Shown here: positions 5,425 through 11,336 of the stretch, piece by piece
How the letters are laid out: each line of letters begins with the position of its first letter
Numbering within the stretch: position 1 is the first letter of the stretch
DNA from: a virus
DNA length: 64,000 nucleotides
Reading direction: 5' to 3' (one strand)
IMG/VR virus record: IMGVR_UViG_3300042865_000182
Span: 1-64,000 of that record
Notes under the pieces: model-generated
Databases searched by the model: none
What the model saw: the letters and a program-made list of their open reading frames with translations, nothing else
Told to the model about the DNA's origin: nothing
Program-made: the position numbers and the translations under genes

Positions 5425-5451
5425 CAAAGAGAAAGAGAAGCTTATAGCCTC
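5425..5451 (-). terminator. Weak terminator with stop codon in its loop (5442-5651 gene)
   Basis: GAGGC-TATAA-GCTTC on the minus strand, followed by a pyrimidine tract TCTTTCTCTTTG. The stop TAA is in the loop. Confidence 0.55.
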
Positions 5452-5651
5452 CCTTTCCACTTATCCATTTTACCTTGTCTCCATTCAGTGTGTAATGTTC
5501 TTGCTATCATGAACATACCAAATCCAGCTAATGCTAGTATGAATGCATTAGCATACTGATGGCTTATAGCAACATAATATGTTACTGATACAATACACAT
5601 TATGGTACATGCATAGCATGCTACCATATTAAATAATCCAAAGGTTTTCAT
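5442..5651 (-). CDS. Small membrane protein with two TM helices, 69 aa
   Basis: The start at 5651 (MKTFGLFNMVACYACTIM) is set by the early element 22 bases upstream. The open frame continues to 5756 but would cross the element and the neighbouring terminator. Residues about 9-29 and 33-53 are hydrophobic helices, and the C-terminus is basic (HTEWRQGKMDKWKGRL). It is a candidate inner-membrane early protein. A Cys-rich first helix is unusual. Confidence 0.7.
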   Translation of the reverse strand: MKTFGLFNMVACYACTIMCIVSVTYYVAISHQYANAFILALAGFGMFMIARTLHTEWRQGKMDKWKGRL

Positions 5652-5674
5652 AAGTTTTAATTTTATTATTAATA

Positions 5675-5694
5675 ATAGTAGTAAGCTGTATATA
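5675..5694 (-). promoter_or_regulatory. Early-type element upstream of 5442-5651
   Basis: TATATACAGCTTACTACTAT on the minus strand, about 22 bases before the ATG at 5651. Confidence 0.7.
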
Positions 5695-5697
5695 TAA

Positions 5698-5720
5698 ATA
5701 TAAGCTACCCTAAAAGGGTA
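5698..5720 (-). terminator. Short hairpin with stop codon in its loop (5710-5874 gene)
   Basis: TACCC-TTTTA-GGGTA on the minus strand, followed by GCTTATATTTATATA. The TAG stop (5710-5712) overlaps loop and stem. It has a weak U-tract. Confidence 0.5.
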
Positions 5721-5874
5721 ACTCATATTCTTTTTCCATTTGTGAATCATGTTCATAGAACATGTTCATATAATCACAAATACATTTTTTAATAGTATCA
5801 TGTGAATTGGTTTCTTCATTGAAATTGATATCTATATCATATTCCATATTACATGTTGAACAAGTATTTTCCAT
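5710..5874 (-). CDS. Small acidic Cys-containing protein, 54 aa
   Basis: The start at 5874 (MENTCSTCNMEYDIDIN) is set by the early element 24 bases upstream. A CxxC near the N-terminus and a CxC (KKCICDYM) could bind one zinc ion. The rest is acidic (FNEETNSHD, EKEYELPF). It is the first cassette of the minus-strand train next to the strand switch. No family is recognised. Confidence 0.65.
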   Translation of the reverse strand: MENTCSTCNMEYDIDINFNEETNSHDTIKKCICDYMNMFYEHDSQMEKEYELPF

Positions 5875-5898
5875 AGCTAAAAGATTTAATATTAATAA

Positions 5899-5918
5899 TA
5901 GTATAGAGCTGTATATAT
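5899..5918 (-). promoter_or_regulatory. Early-type element upstream of 5710-5874
   Basis: ATATATACAGCTCTATACTA on the minus strand, 24 bases before the ATG at 5874. A more diverged possible copy (ATACTGCTATGTACTTA) lies at about 6022-6038. Confidence 0.65.
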
Positions 5919-6137
5919 ACATGATGTTGCTGTGTTGCTTGCTAGATATATACTATGATGGTTGAGATATCTCAGGAAGCATTGGTTATATATAATTATA
6001 TTATTAATACATACATACTAACATAAGTACATAGCAGTATCATGCTATTACAAATATATTTACCACAGATAAAAAAATATTTTTACATCCTAAAAAGTTT
6101 TAAGTTGTATAAATTTCATGGGGGGTATCACCAATCC

Positions 6138-6157
6138 AGACTGAGCCCGGGGTCTGA
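6138..6157. other. CAGAC/GTCTG inverted repeat in the strand-switch region
   Basis: CAGAC and GTCTG flank a GC-rich TGAGCCCGGG core, the most GC-rich point of a very AT-rich 5.9-6.25 kb stretch. That stretch shows no credible protein gene. Confidence 0.4.
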
Positions 6158-6170
6158 TTATATATACCCC

Positions 6171-6220
6171 ACCACATTCTCTTGTATACCACATTCTACT
6201 ATATACAATACCACCACATT
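6171..6220. repeat. Three ACCACATT direct repeats (iteron-like)
   Basis: ACCACATT occurs at 6171-6178, 6188-6195 and 6213-6220; the first two copies extend to ACCACATTCT. They sit between the diverging minus-strand and plus-strand blocks, next to the 6138-6157 palindrome. Short direct repeats in the main divergent region could be protein-binding sites for replication initiation or regulation. Confidence 0.45.
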
Positions 6221-6240
6221 GCAATTCCAAAAAATGTTTA

Positions 6241-6248
6241 TATATTTG
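6241..6248 (+). promoter_or_regulatory. TATATTTG box (Bacteroidota -7 type)
   Basis: TATATTTGC matches the Bacteroidota primary-sigma -7 consensus TAnnTTTG. About 45 bases later comes the terminator at 6294-6319 with no ORF between. Confidence 0.55.
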
Positions 6249-6249
6249 C

Positions 6250-6319
6250 AGAGTTAGATTATCTCATCTTTCAAATAAATTAAGTAAGACAGACCCTGGT
6301 ACTCATGCACCGGGGTTTT
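6250..6319 (+). ncRNA. Candidate small RNA 1
   Basis: A promoter-like TATATTTG box, about 45 non-coding bases and then an intrinsic terminator: CCCTGGT/ACCGGGG (7 bp, one G-U) with an 8-base loop and TTTT (6294-6319). No start codon followed by a useful frame is present. Confidence 0.45.
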
Positions 6320-6320
6320 G

Positions 6321-6507
6321 TTTATAATAGAAGCCCCCCTGTGGTGAGATAGCCATAGGCCAAGTTCCAGACAGCATACCGTAGGATCTGCTCACTACAC
6401 TGGACTTTTTGGATACTGGGAAAGCAGACTGAAGGTACCTAAGTTTGTATAACTAGTATCCGGCCCAGATAAGTTTCTCTGATCAAGAATTACTGTCTGG
6501 GTTTTTT
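6321..6507 (+). ncRNA. Candidate structured small RNA 2
   Basis: About 185 non-coding bases end in a good terminator: CCCAGA (6464-6469) and TCTGGG (6496-6501), then TTTTTT. Internal pairings include GGATACT (6411-6417) with AGTATCC (6455-6461), a nested AGGTACCT palindrome, and GTTCCAG (6364-6370) with CTGGAC (6400-6405). It does not fold as a tRNA by eye. No named RNA family is recognised. Confidence 0.5.
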
Positions 6508-6511
6508 ATGT

Positions 6512-6588
6512 ATCTTAGTAGTAAGTTATGTATACTTGGTCAGCGGACTAAGGGGAAGTCCCGGATGTTTATTCCGGGATTTTTTTTA
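6512..6588 (+). ncRNA. Candidate small RNA 3 with terminator
   Basis: A third short non-coding unit, closed by TCCCGGA (6559-6565) and TCCGGGA (6573-6579) and an eight-T run. No convincing promoter box is seen, so it could be processed from RNA 2 read-through. Confidence 0.4.
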
Positions 6589-6594
6589 TATTTG
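6587..6594 (+). promoter_or_regulatory. TATATTTG box directly before the 6599 ATG
   Basis: TATATTTGCTTTATG places the box only 4 bases before the ATG. If it is used, the mRNA would be leaderless or nearly so. The box overlaps the end of the T-run of the preceding terminator. Confidence 0.45.
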
Positions 6595-6598
6595 CTTT

Positions 6599-7042
6599 AT
6601 GAAAAAGTTTGACATGGGTAAATATGTTCTGTTAGCAGGAGATAATGCTACAGAGATCTTTGATTATTATAAGGTAGATGAAATGCATGGTCTTAACAGA
6701 GCTGATGCCCAAGCAGAAGAGATTGATAAGAAAACTGGTAATGGAGTTTACATTTATGGGTGGACTAACTATGACCCGGCTGATAAGAAGCTGACTGCAA
6801 AGGCTCCACATAAACCATTCTTGTTTCTTAACTTAAGTACATTTAAGAAGTACTCCCTTACAGAAAAAGCCACTGCTGTTATGCATGAGACTATGCACAT
6901 GAGTATCTTATTGAACAACTGGAAGATTACTGACAAAGAAGAAGAAGCTATAGGCTTTGCTGAAGATGAAGCTAACAAGATTATAGAGAAGTTAGGCTTT
7001 AATAAAAAGGAAGAACCAAAAAAAGGTTTCTTTAAAAAGTAA
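6599..7042 (+). CDS. HExxH zinc metalloprotease-like protein, 147 aa
   Basis: The start is MKKFDMGKYVLLAGDNATEI at 6599. A longer open frame back to 6536 runs through a terminator and is rejected. VMHETMHMS holds HExxH (H96, E97, H100), and a downstream acidic helix (EEEAIGFAEDEANKII, about 114-127) could supply the third zinc ligand, as in gluzincins. The C-terminus is very basic (KKEEPKKGFFKK). It is the first gene of the plus-strand block and overlaps the next by one base (TAATG). A peptidase or a metal-binding inactive relative is possible; the substrate is unknown. Confidence 0.65.
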   Translation: MKKFDMGKYVLLAGDNATEIFDYYKVDEMHGLNRADAQAEEIDKKTGNGVYIYGWTNYDPADKKLTAKAPHKPFLFLNLSTFKKYSLTEKATAVMHETMHMSILLNNWKITDKEEEAIGFAEDEANKIIEKLGFNKKEEPKKGFFKK

Positions 7043-7674
7043 TGGCATATATAGAACATAATTTTTTTCCACTGAAGGTATTTGTTAGGAATGAGTACAT
7101 GTATCAGCACACTAAAGGTCAAGGAGAATTCACCCCGGGGGTTATCATTTCAGTTAGGTGTATGCCGGGACAAGCTGCACTGTTCCAGGTACTGTTAGAC
7201 AATGGAGTACTTAGAGATAAGCTACCATCCCATGCATTGCTTACTGAACCAAAGCTACCGGATCCAGATCTGCCGTTTCATTATCTACAGATATGGAATT
7301 GTTTCAGTTATAACTTTACTCTACTACATCTGTCATATCTTTATGATACTCCAGTGGAAGTTTATATGAAAGATAAAAAGTTCTATAAAGGAAACTACTA
7401 TGCTACTATTAACTGGGGTACTAATGACTTTAACACAGACTTGTCTCTGGCTGAAGATGCACTAGAGCATAAGAGTCACCATATTATATTACTTGATAAT
7501 GGGCAGATAGCATTACAACCTAACAACCGGATTAAGTGGTCTGAACCTAGCTTTGTAACTAAACCTTTTCCTGAGAGACCTGACTATTTAGTCAACAAGG
7601 ATTACTACAATTGTGAGGGTTATGAAAAATGGAATACAGAAGATTCTGATAGAATGTTTTATGATAATGAATAA
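7042..7674 (+). CDS. Conserved phage hypothetical protein, 210 aa
   Basis: It starts MAYIEHNFFPLKVFVRNEYM. The N-terminal part (TPGVIISVRCMPGQAALFQVLLDNG) looks like a small SH3-like barrel. Later segments are Trp/Tyr/Phe-rich and end in an acidic tail (MFYDNE). I recall relatives in large Bacteroidota phages annotated only as hypothetical. It is translationally coupled to the metalloprotease-like gene. Confidence 0.7.
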   Translation: MAYIEHNFFPLKVFVRNEYMYQHTKGQGEFTPGVIISVRCMPGQAALFQVLLDNGVLRDKLPSHALLTEPKLPDPDLPFHYLQIWNCFSYNFTLLHLSYLYDTPVEVYMKDKKFYKGNYYATINWGTNDFNTDLSLAEDALEHKSHHIILLDNGQIALQPNNRIKWSEPSFVTKPFPERPDYLVNKDYYNCEGYEKWNTEDSDRMFYDNE

Positions 7675-7680
7675 TTTTAT

Positions 7681-7688
7681 TATATTTG
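7681..7688 (+). promoter_or_regulatory. TATATTTG box
   Basis: TATATTTGC starts seven bases after the stop of the 7042-7674 gene and is followed after about 40 bases by the terminator at 7729-7752. Confidence 0.5.
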
Positions 7689-7689
7689 C

Positions 7690-7752
7690 TGTGTTCATAT
7701 TAAGTTTGATTGATTAATAAGCTAGAAGCCCTGGAAATTTTCCGGGGTTTTT
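7690..7752 (+). ncRNA. Candidate small RNA 4
   Basis: A 63-base promoter-to-terminator unit with no ATG-started frame. The terminator is CCCTGGAA with TTCCGGGG (8 bp, one G-U) plus TTTTT at 7729-7752. The alternative is simply the 3' UTR terminator of the upstream gene. Confidence 0.4.
7729..7752 (+). terminator. Intrinsic terminator
   Basis: CCCTGGAA (7729-7736) pairs with TTCCGGGG (7740-7747), followed by TTTTT. Confidence 0.8.
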
Positions 7753-7773
7753 AGTTTAAACAAAAAAAATTTA

Positions 7774-7781
7774 TATATTTG
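7774..7781 (+). promoter_or_regulatory. TATATTTG promoter for the 7807-9184 operon
   Basis: TATATTTG follows a terminator and lies 26 bases before the ATG at 7807. A TTTA at about 7755 may serve as the -33 element. Confidence 0.6.
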
Positions 7782-7806
7782 TCATCAACTAAGTTTGTTA
7801 TATGAG

Positions 7807-8109
7807 ATGACTCACCTACAGAAAAAGTTATGGTTACTTGTTGCAGAAAAAGCAGACTCTAACTTGGAGGCTAGGATGGTGTATGATGAACTATTAAAAA
7901 AACTAAACATGTCAGAAGATAAAGTTATTCTGTCCATGATGGAAACAGAAAATGGAATAGAAGTTCATATTAGTGAAAATGCTTATGAGAATCTTGCTGT
8001 CATAGGTTTAATAGAAAAGATTAAGCTGGATTTATTAACCCGGCCTGATCTACCAGTACATGACTTGAGAAAAAGAGATAAGAGTCAATCTCAAAAGTAT
8101 GATGCATAA
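7807..8109 (+). CDS. Hypothetical protein, 100 aa
   Basis: ATG 7807 (MTHLQKKLWLLVAEKA) is preferred over an in-frame TTG at 7795. The protein is helical in the first half, then has a short beta/alpha part, and is basic at the end (LRKRDKSQSQKYDA). No family is recognised. It is the first gene of a five-gene operon ending at the terminator 9209-9238. Confidence 0.7.
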   Translation: MTHLQKKLWLLVAEKADSNLEARMVYDELLKKLNMSEDKVILSMMETENGIEVHISENAYENLAVIGLIEKIKLDLLTRPDLPVHDLRKRDKSQSQKYDA

Positions 8110-8127
8110 ATTTTAAAAACCAACAAT

Positions 8128-8415
8128 ATGAGTGAAAACAAACCAGTGTACAGTGTACCAGATCAAGCTCCAGAAATACTTGAGCACAAGATCATTCCAT
8201 TTGGACATCAGTTAATGGGATTAGATCCAGATAACTTAGATGATACTACAGTAACTAAAGTAAAGTTACTAGCAGCTGAAATGGCTGAGATCTTAAAGAA
8301 AGACTATGAGAATGAAAGAGGGCCTTTGAAAAGCTTACTTTTTGACCATGCATTAGGTGAGATATTAAATGCATCCATGTCAGTAGTAAAAGTATTAACT
8401 CTAAAAAATAAATGA
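8128..8415 (+). CDS. Hypothetical helical protein, 95 aa
   Basis: It starts MSENKPVYSVPDQAPEILEH after an AAAAACCAACA leader, and is mostly helical afterwards (VKLLAAEMAEILKKDYENE). The phrase 'GHQLMGLDPDNLDDTTV' followed by a helical bundle looks like small accessory proteins of replication or recombination modules, but I cannot name a family. It overlaps the GroES-like gene by four bases (ATGA). Confidence 0.7.
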   Translation: MSENKPVYSVPDQAPEILEHKIIPFGHQLMGLDPDNLDDTTVTKVKLLAAEMAEILKKDYENERGPLKSLLFDHALGEILNASMSVVKVLTLKNK

Positions 8416-8711
8416 ACATGAAACCATTTAAGTTATTAAGAGGCCGCACTATTTTATTAAGTGTACCTGAAAGAAAAAAGTCAGGCTTAGAGCTGTCTGC
8501 AAAAGATGAAGAAGCAATGATGCAAGAGGCTGCTAAACTTTGGAGTAGACTTACAGTTTATGCCATAGGAGATAAAGTAGAAGATGTCAAAGAAGGTGAT
8601 GTAGTTTACGTAAGAACAGGGGCTCTAAATATGGAGCACATGGAGCGCATAGAAATAGATGGAAGTATCAAGCTTGTTCTTAATGAAGGTGATGTAGTTA
8701 TAGTATGGTAA
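8412..8711 (+). CDS. GroES-like co-chaperonin
   Basis: 99 aa, the length of bacterial GroES. It opens FKLLRGRTILLSVPERKKSG (the beta-barrel start), then has a mobile-loop-like segment (GLELSAKDEEAMMQEA). LTVYAIGDKVEDVKEGDVVY is the classical 'V-x-G-x-V...V-K-x-G-D-x-V' core, and it ends with LNEGDVVIVW. In phages such proteins replace host GroES to help fold capsid proteins (compare T4 gp31). It lies between small middle genes; no GroEL is seen in the window. Confidence 0.7.
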   Translation: MNMKPFKLLRGRTILLSVPERKKSGLELSAKDEEAMMQEAAKLWSRLTVYAIGDKVEDVKEGDVVYVRTGALNMEHMERIEIDGSIKLVLNEGDVVIVW

Positions 8712-8714
8712 GCT

Positions 8715-8990
8715 ATGAGTGATAATAAAATAAGGGCTACTCTTATTGATGTTACAGATAGAGTGCTCAACTTAGAACCAGATAAAGGACCCAGACCAGA
8801 ATACTATGGTGGTGCTAATAATACTTATGAAGTATTTCAAGTGCTAGATGCCTGGGGATTAGATAAAGACTTCTACTTGGGTAATGTAATTAAATATGTT
8901 GCCCGGGCTGGTAAGAAAAATAAATCCACAGAAAAGGAGGATCTTCAAAAAGCTTTAGTATATTTACAAAAAAGAATTGACTCACTATGA
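8715..8990 (+). CDS. DUF3310 family protein
   Basis: 91 aa. GPRPEYYGGANNTYEVFQVL followed by DAWGLDKDFYLGNVIKYVAR, AGKKNK and LQKALVYLQKRI matches DUF3310. The matching features are the P-x-Y-Y start, a central L-G-N-x-I-K-Y-x-x-R-A-G-K-K motif, and the D-L-x-K-A-x-x-Y-L end. DUF3310 proteins are common in tailed phages, often labelled nucleotide kinase-like, with unproven biochemistry. It overlaps the next gene by four bases. Confidence 0.85.
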   Translation: MSDNKIRATLIDVTDRVLNLEPDKGPRPEYYGGANNTYEVFQVLDAWGLDKDFYLGNVIKYVARAGKKNKSTEKEDLQKALVYLQKRIDSL

Positions 8991-9184
8991 TACTAAAAGG
9001 AATCATGTTTATATTTGGTGTAATAGTATTAGGATTCTTGTTTTTAGTAAATAATGCTATGAGCAAACCCTTATATAATAAGATGCACAATGTCTGGGAA
9101 GAAGACCCAGAAGGAAAAAAATATGCTAATATAACTTTAATTGTAATGCTGTTAATAGCATTCTTTATGGGGCTCATGTTTTAA
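8987..9184 (+). CDS. Small membrane protein with two TM helices, 65 aa
   Basis: Residues 4-22 (GIMFIFGVIVLGFLFLVNN after MILK) and about 48-65 (ITLIVMLLIAFFMGLMF) are membrane helices, separated by a charged loop (KMHNVWEEDPEGKKY). It is the last gene of the 7807-9184 operon. It could be a holin-like or host-membrane-modifying protein, but it lies away from the lysis genes. Confidence 0.7.
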   Translation: MILKGIMFIFGVIVLGFLFLVNNAMSKPLYNKMHNVWEEDPEGKKYANITLIVMLLIAFFMGLMF

Positions 9185-9208
9185 CCTATATACTCTCCAA
9201 ACGGAAAG

Positions 9209-9238
9209 ATCCTCAGTTTTTTAGCTGGGGATTTTTTT
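9209..9238 (+). terminator. Intrinsic terminator ending the middle operon
   Basis: ATCCTCAG (9209-9216) pairs with CTGGGGAT (9225-9232; one G-U), followed by a T-run to 9238. Confidence 0.85.
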
Positions 9239-9255
9239 ATATCAAAATTTTTTTG

Positions 9256-9280
9256 TATATTATAGTGTATATTTATTAAA
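9256..9280 (+). promoter_or_regulatory. Late-type promoter element
   Basis: TATATTATAGTGTATATTTA follows a TTTTTTT tract, 36 bases before the ATG at 9292. It is almost identical to the elements at 13724 and 32030. Confidence 0.65.
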
Positions 9281-9291
9281 ACTTTATAATC

Positions 9292-9762
9292 ATGGATGTT
9301 CTAAATTTTATTTCTTGGATCAAGGCTGGTAATTACAGAACCACTCTTCCTACAGATGTTAGTAGTTTAATTGCCGTAGGTGCACAAGATGCATCTCGTG
9401 ATGATGGTTATTTACCATTAGCTATAAGTGCTGAACCATTGCAAACATTATATAATACAGGTACTGTAACTCAGGGTACTAGTATTACTACACCAGTAAC
9501 TCTAAACACATTTAATGGTGTTATAACTACTGTATCATCTACATTAGCTGCAAATGCTAAAACATTCTTTACTGTAAACAACACTAATGTTGTTGCAGGA
9601 TCAAGAATTTTAGTTTCTGTACAATATGATGAGGCTGCAACAGGTATTCCTGTAGTAGGTGTTTCAGATATTGCAACAGGTTCATTTAAAATTGTATTAT
9701 CAAATGGTGGAAATGCCGCACTAAACAATGTAGTTAAAATTCACTTTTTAATTCTTGCATAA
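9292..9762 (+). CDS. Virion fibre-type protein, 156 aa
   Basis: The N-terminal 55 residues (MDVLNFISWIKAGNYRTTLP, then AVGAQDASRDDGYLPLAIS) are paralogous to those of the next gene. The remainder is Thr/Val/Asn-rich beta structure (ITTPVTLNTFNGVITTVSS) and ends NVVKIHFLILA. The shared N-terminus is probably a virion-attachment domain with a different distal part. First gene of the first late operon; it is coupled to the next by TAATG. Confidence 0.7.
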   Translation: MDVLNFISWIKAGNYRTTLPTDVSSLIAVGAQDASRDDGYLPLAISAEPLQTLYNTGTVTQGTSITTPVTLNTFNGVITTVSSTLAANAKTFFTVNNTNVVAGSRILVSVQYDEAATGIPVVGVSDIATGSFKIVLSNGGNAALNNVVKIHFLILA

Positions 9763-10601
9763 TGGATATTCTAAATTTTATAAACTGGTTAAGAGGTGGA
9801 AGACTAGTTAAAACAATTGACCCTGCCCAAACATTAGTACCTGTTGCTACTAGAGATAGCAAACGTGATGATGCTTGGTTGACAAATGCAATGACTGTAG
9901 AAGATCTTGGTAGTCAAATACCTGTTGATAGACTAGTTGCAGGTACATCAGAAGTTGTACTAACTGATAATGCAGGTGATGCTGAGCTAACATTTAGTCC
10001 AGGTGATGTAACAATTCAAACCACAGGTTTAGGAGCAGATCTATTTATTAGATCTTTAGGCGGGGATGATATCTTTATTGAATCAGGTGATGATATTACA
10101 TTAAGAGGTGATCAAGGTACTTTTGATGCTGAAGCGGAAGGCGGAGATATAAATATCTATGCTGGAGATGGTTCTGATGGTAATACAAATGATGCAGGTT
10201 CTGGTGGAGATATTAGAATTGAAGCAGGTGATGCTGGTAACAGTGTATCAGGTGCTCAAGGAGAAGGTGGTTTTGTAACTATTCAAGGTGGTTATACTAC
10301 AGCAACTGGTTTACCAGGAGGTGACATTAATCTTTATCCCGGTAATAGTGTAGATGGTATACATGGTGATGTTATTATTCAAGGTACCTTTACATGGGAA
10401 TTCTCTACAAGAAATGCAACAATTCTATTTCCAGCAGTAACTTTAGCTACATTACCAAATCCAGTTGGAGTACCTGGAGCAAGAGCAGTGATTGCTGATT
10501 CTACTGCATTCGCATCAGGAAACTTTGGTGTTCAGGCTGTAGGTGGCGGTACTAATATAGTACCTGTATTTTCAGATGGTGTTAATTGGTTAATTGGATA
10601 A
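9762..10601 (+). CDS. Virion fibre-type protein with Gly/Asp beta-helix, 279 aa
   Basis: The N-terminus (MDILNFINWLRGGRLVKTID, then TRDSKRDDAWLTNAMTVEDL) is paralogous to the 9292 protein. Residues about 85-215 hold Gly/Asp-rich rungs (GGDDIFIESGDDITLRGD, GGDINIYAGDGSD, GGDIRIEAGDAG, GGFVTIQGG, GGDINLYPGN), typical of a parallel beta-helix or fibre shaft. A distal domain (PGARAVIADSTAFASGNFG) resembles common phage fibre tips. Probable surface or tail appendage. Confidence 0.75.
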   Translation: MDILNFINWLRGGRLVKTIDPAQTLVPVATRDSKRDDAWLTNAMTVEDLGSQIPVDRLVAGTSEVVLTDNAGDAELTFSPGDVTIQTTGLGADLFIRSLGGDDIFIESGDDITLRGDQGTFDAEAEGGDINIYAGDGSDGNTNDAGSGGDIRIEAGDAGNSVSGAQGEGGFVTIQGGYTTATGLPGGDINLYPGNSVDGIHGDVIIQGTFTWEFSTRNATILFPAVTLATLPNPVGVPGARAVIADSTAFASGNFGVQAVGGGTNIVPVFSDGVNWLIG

Positions 10602-10619
10602 TATTAAAAAATAAAAACA

Positions 10620-11336
10620 ATGTCAATAGGAAATTTAAAAGACAGTGGAAACCAAGGTAATAACCTACCATACCAGTGGAAAGTACTTCAAGGACTTCAA
10701 GCAATTCTAGATGAGGTATCACTACCACTTACTTGTGTAGAAGATAGTATAAAAATATGTGATGCAAATGGTGATACATTAAACATCAATACTAACGGAA
10801 GTATCAATACTGTAATACAAAATGCTGCCGGTACTTCTGTTACAACAACTACAGTAGGTGCTGATGTAGGACTTGACACAGTTATATTAACCATGCCTGC
10901 AACATTTGCTGAAGATACAGCTCATGTATCTGGTAACACAGGTGCATTTGTATTAGGTGTTAGGAATGATCTTAATGTAGCTATGACTAATGCAGATGGA
11001 GATTATTCTCCTATAGCAGTAAACAACAATGGTGCAGTAGCTATTAATGATGGAGGTAACTCTATTACAGTAGATGGTGGAGTAGGTGTGTCAAGAACTC
11101 CTAGTTTTGCAAGGCCTTCTACAGCAAGTCCTGGAACAGGTACAGTTAATGCTGGTGCTTTTTCAGCATCTTTTGCAAGTGTTGGTACAGCTAATGCTTT
11201 AGTTGGAGGAATGGTTCTTAAACCAGGGGAAACACTTAATTTTGATGCGGGGGCCATTAATAATACATTGGCTGCTATCACTTATAATGTTACTACAAAT
11301 GCAGGAGCTGAGTTAATCATTATTACACTTACTTAA
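10620..11336 (+). CDS. Virion structural protein, probable fibre component, 238 aa
   Basis: It starts MSIGNLKDSGNQGNNLPYQW and continues KVLQGLQAILDEV, an N-terminus I recall in environmental phage structural proteins. A Ser/Thr/Asn-rich beta part and a C-terminal domain with GMVLKPGETLNFDAGAINNT follow. It overlaps the next gene by one base. Its role in attachment is inferred from context and composition. Confidence 0.65.
   Translation: MSIGNLKDSGNQGNNLPYQWKVLQGLQAILDEVSLPLTCVEDSIKICDANGDTLNINTNGSINTVIQNAAGTSVTTTTVGADVGLDTVILTMPATFAEDTAHVSGNTGAFVLGVRNDLNVAMTNADGDYSPIAVNNNGAVAINDGGNSITVDGGVGVSRTPSFARPSTASPGTGTVNAGAFSASFASVGTANALVGGMVLKPGETLNFDAGAINNTLAAITYNVTTNAGAELIIITLT

Noticed and set aside
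6171-6220. CRISPR-like array from the ACCACATT repeats
   Set aside because: The repeats are only 8-10 bases with irregular 9-17-base gaps, and there are no cas genes.
6042-6257. 71-codon plus-strand frame in the strand-switch gap
   Set aside because: Its composition (His/Tyr/Ser-rich, no clear helices) and overlap with the repeats and the palindrome suggest a chance frame.
6321-6507. A tRNA gene in the non-coding cluster
   Set aside because: No T-arm GGTTCRANYCC-type sequence with a 7-bp acceptor stem could be placed, and the stems found do not form a cloverleaf.
6536-6598. Longer N-terminus for the metalloprotease-like protein starting at 6536
   Set aside because: It would translate through the terminator at 6559-6587 and precede the TATATTTG box. 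The 6599 ATG starts a normal basic N-terminus.
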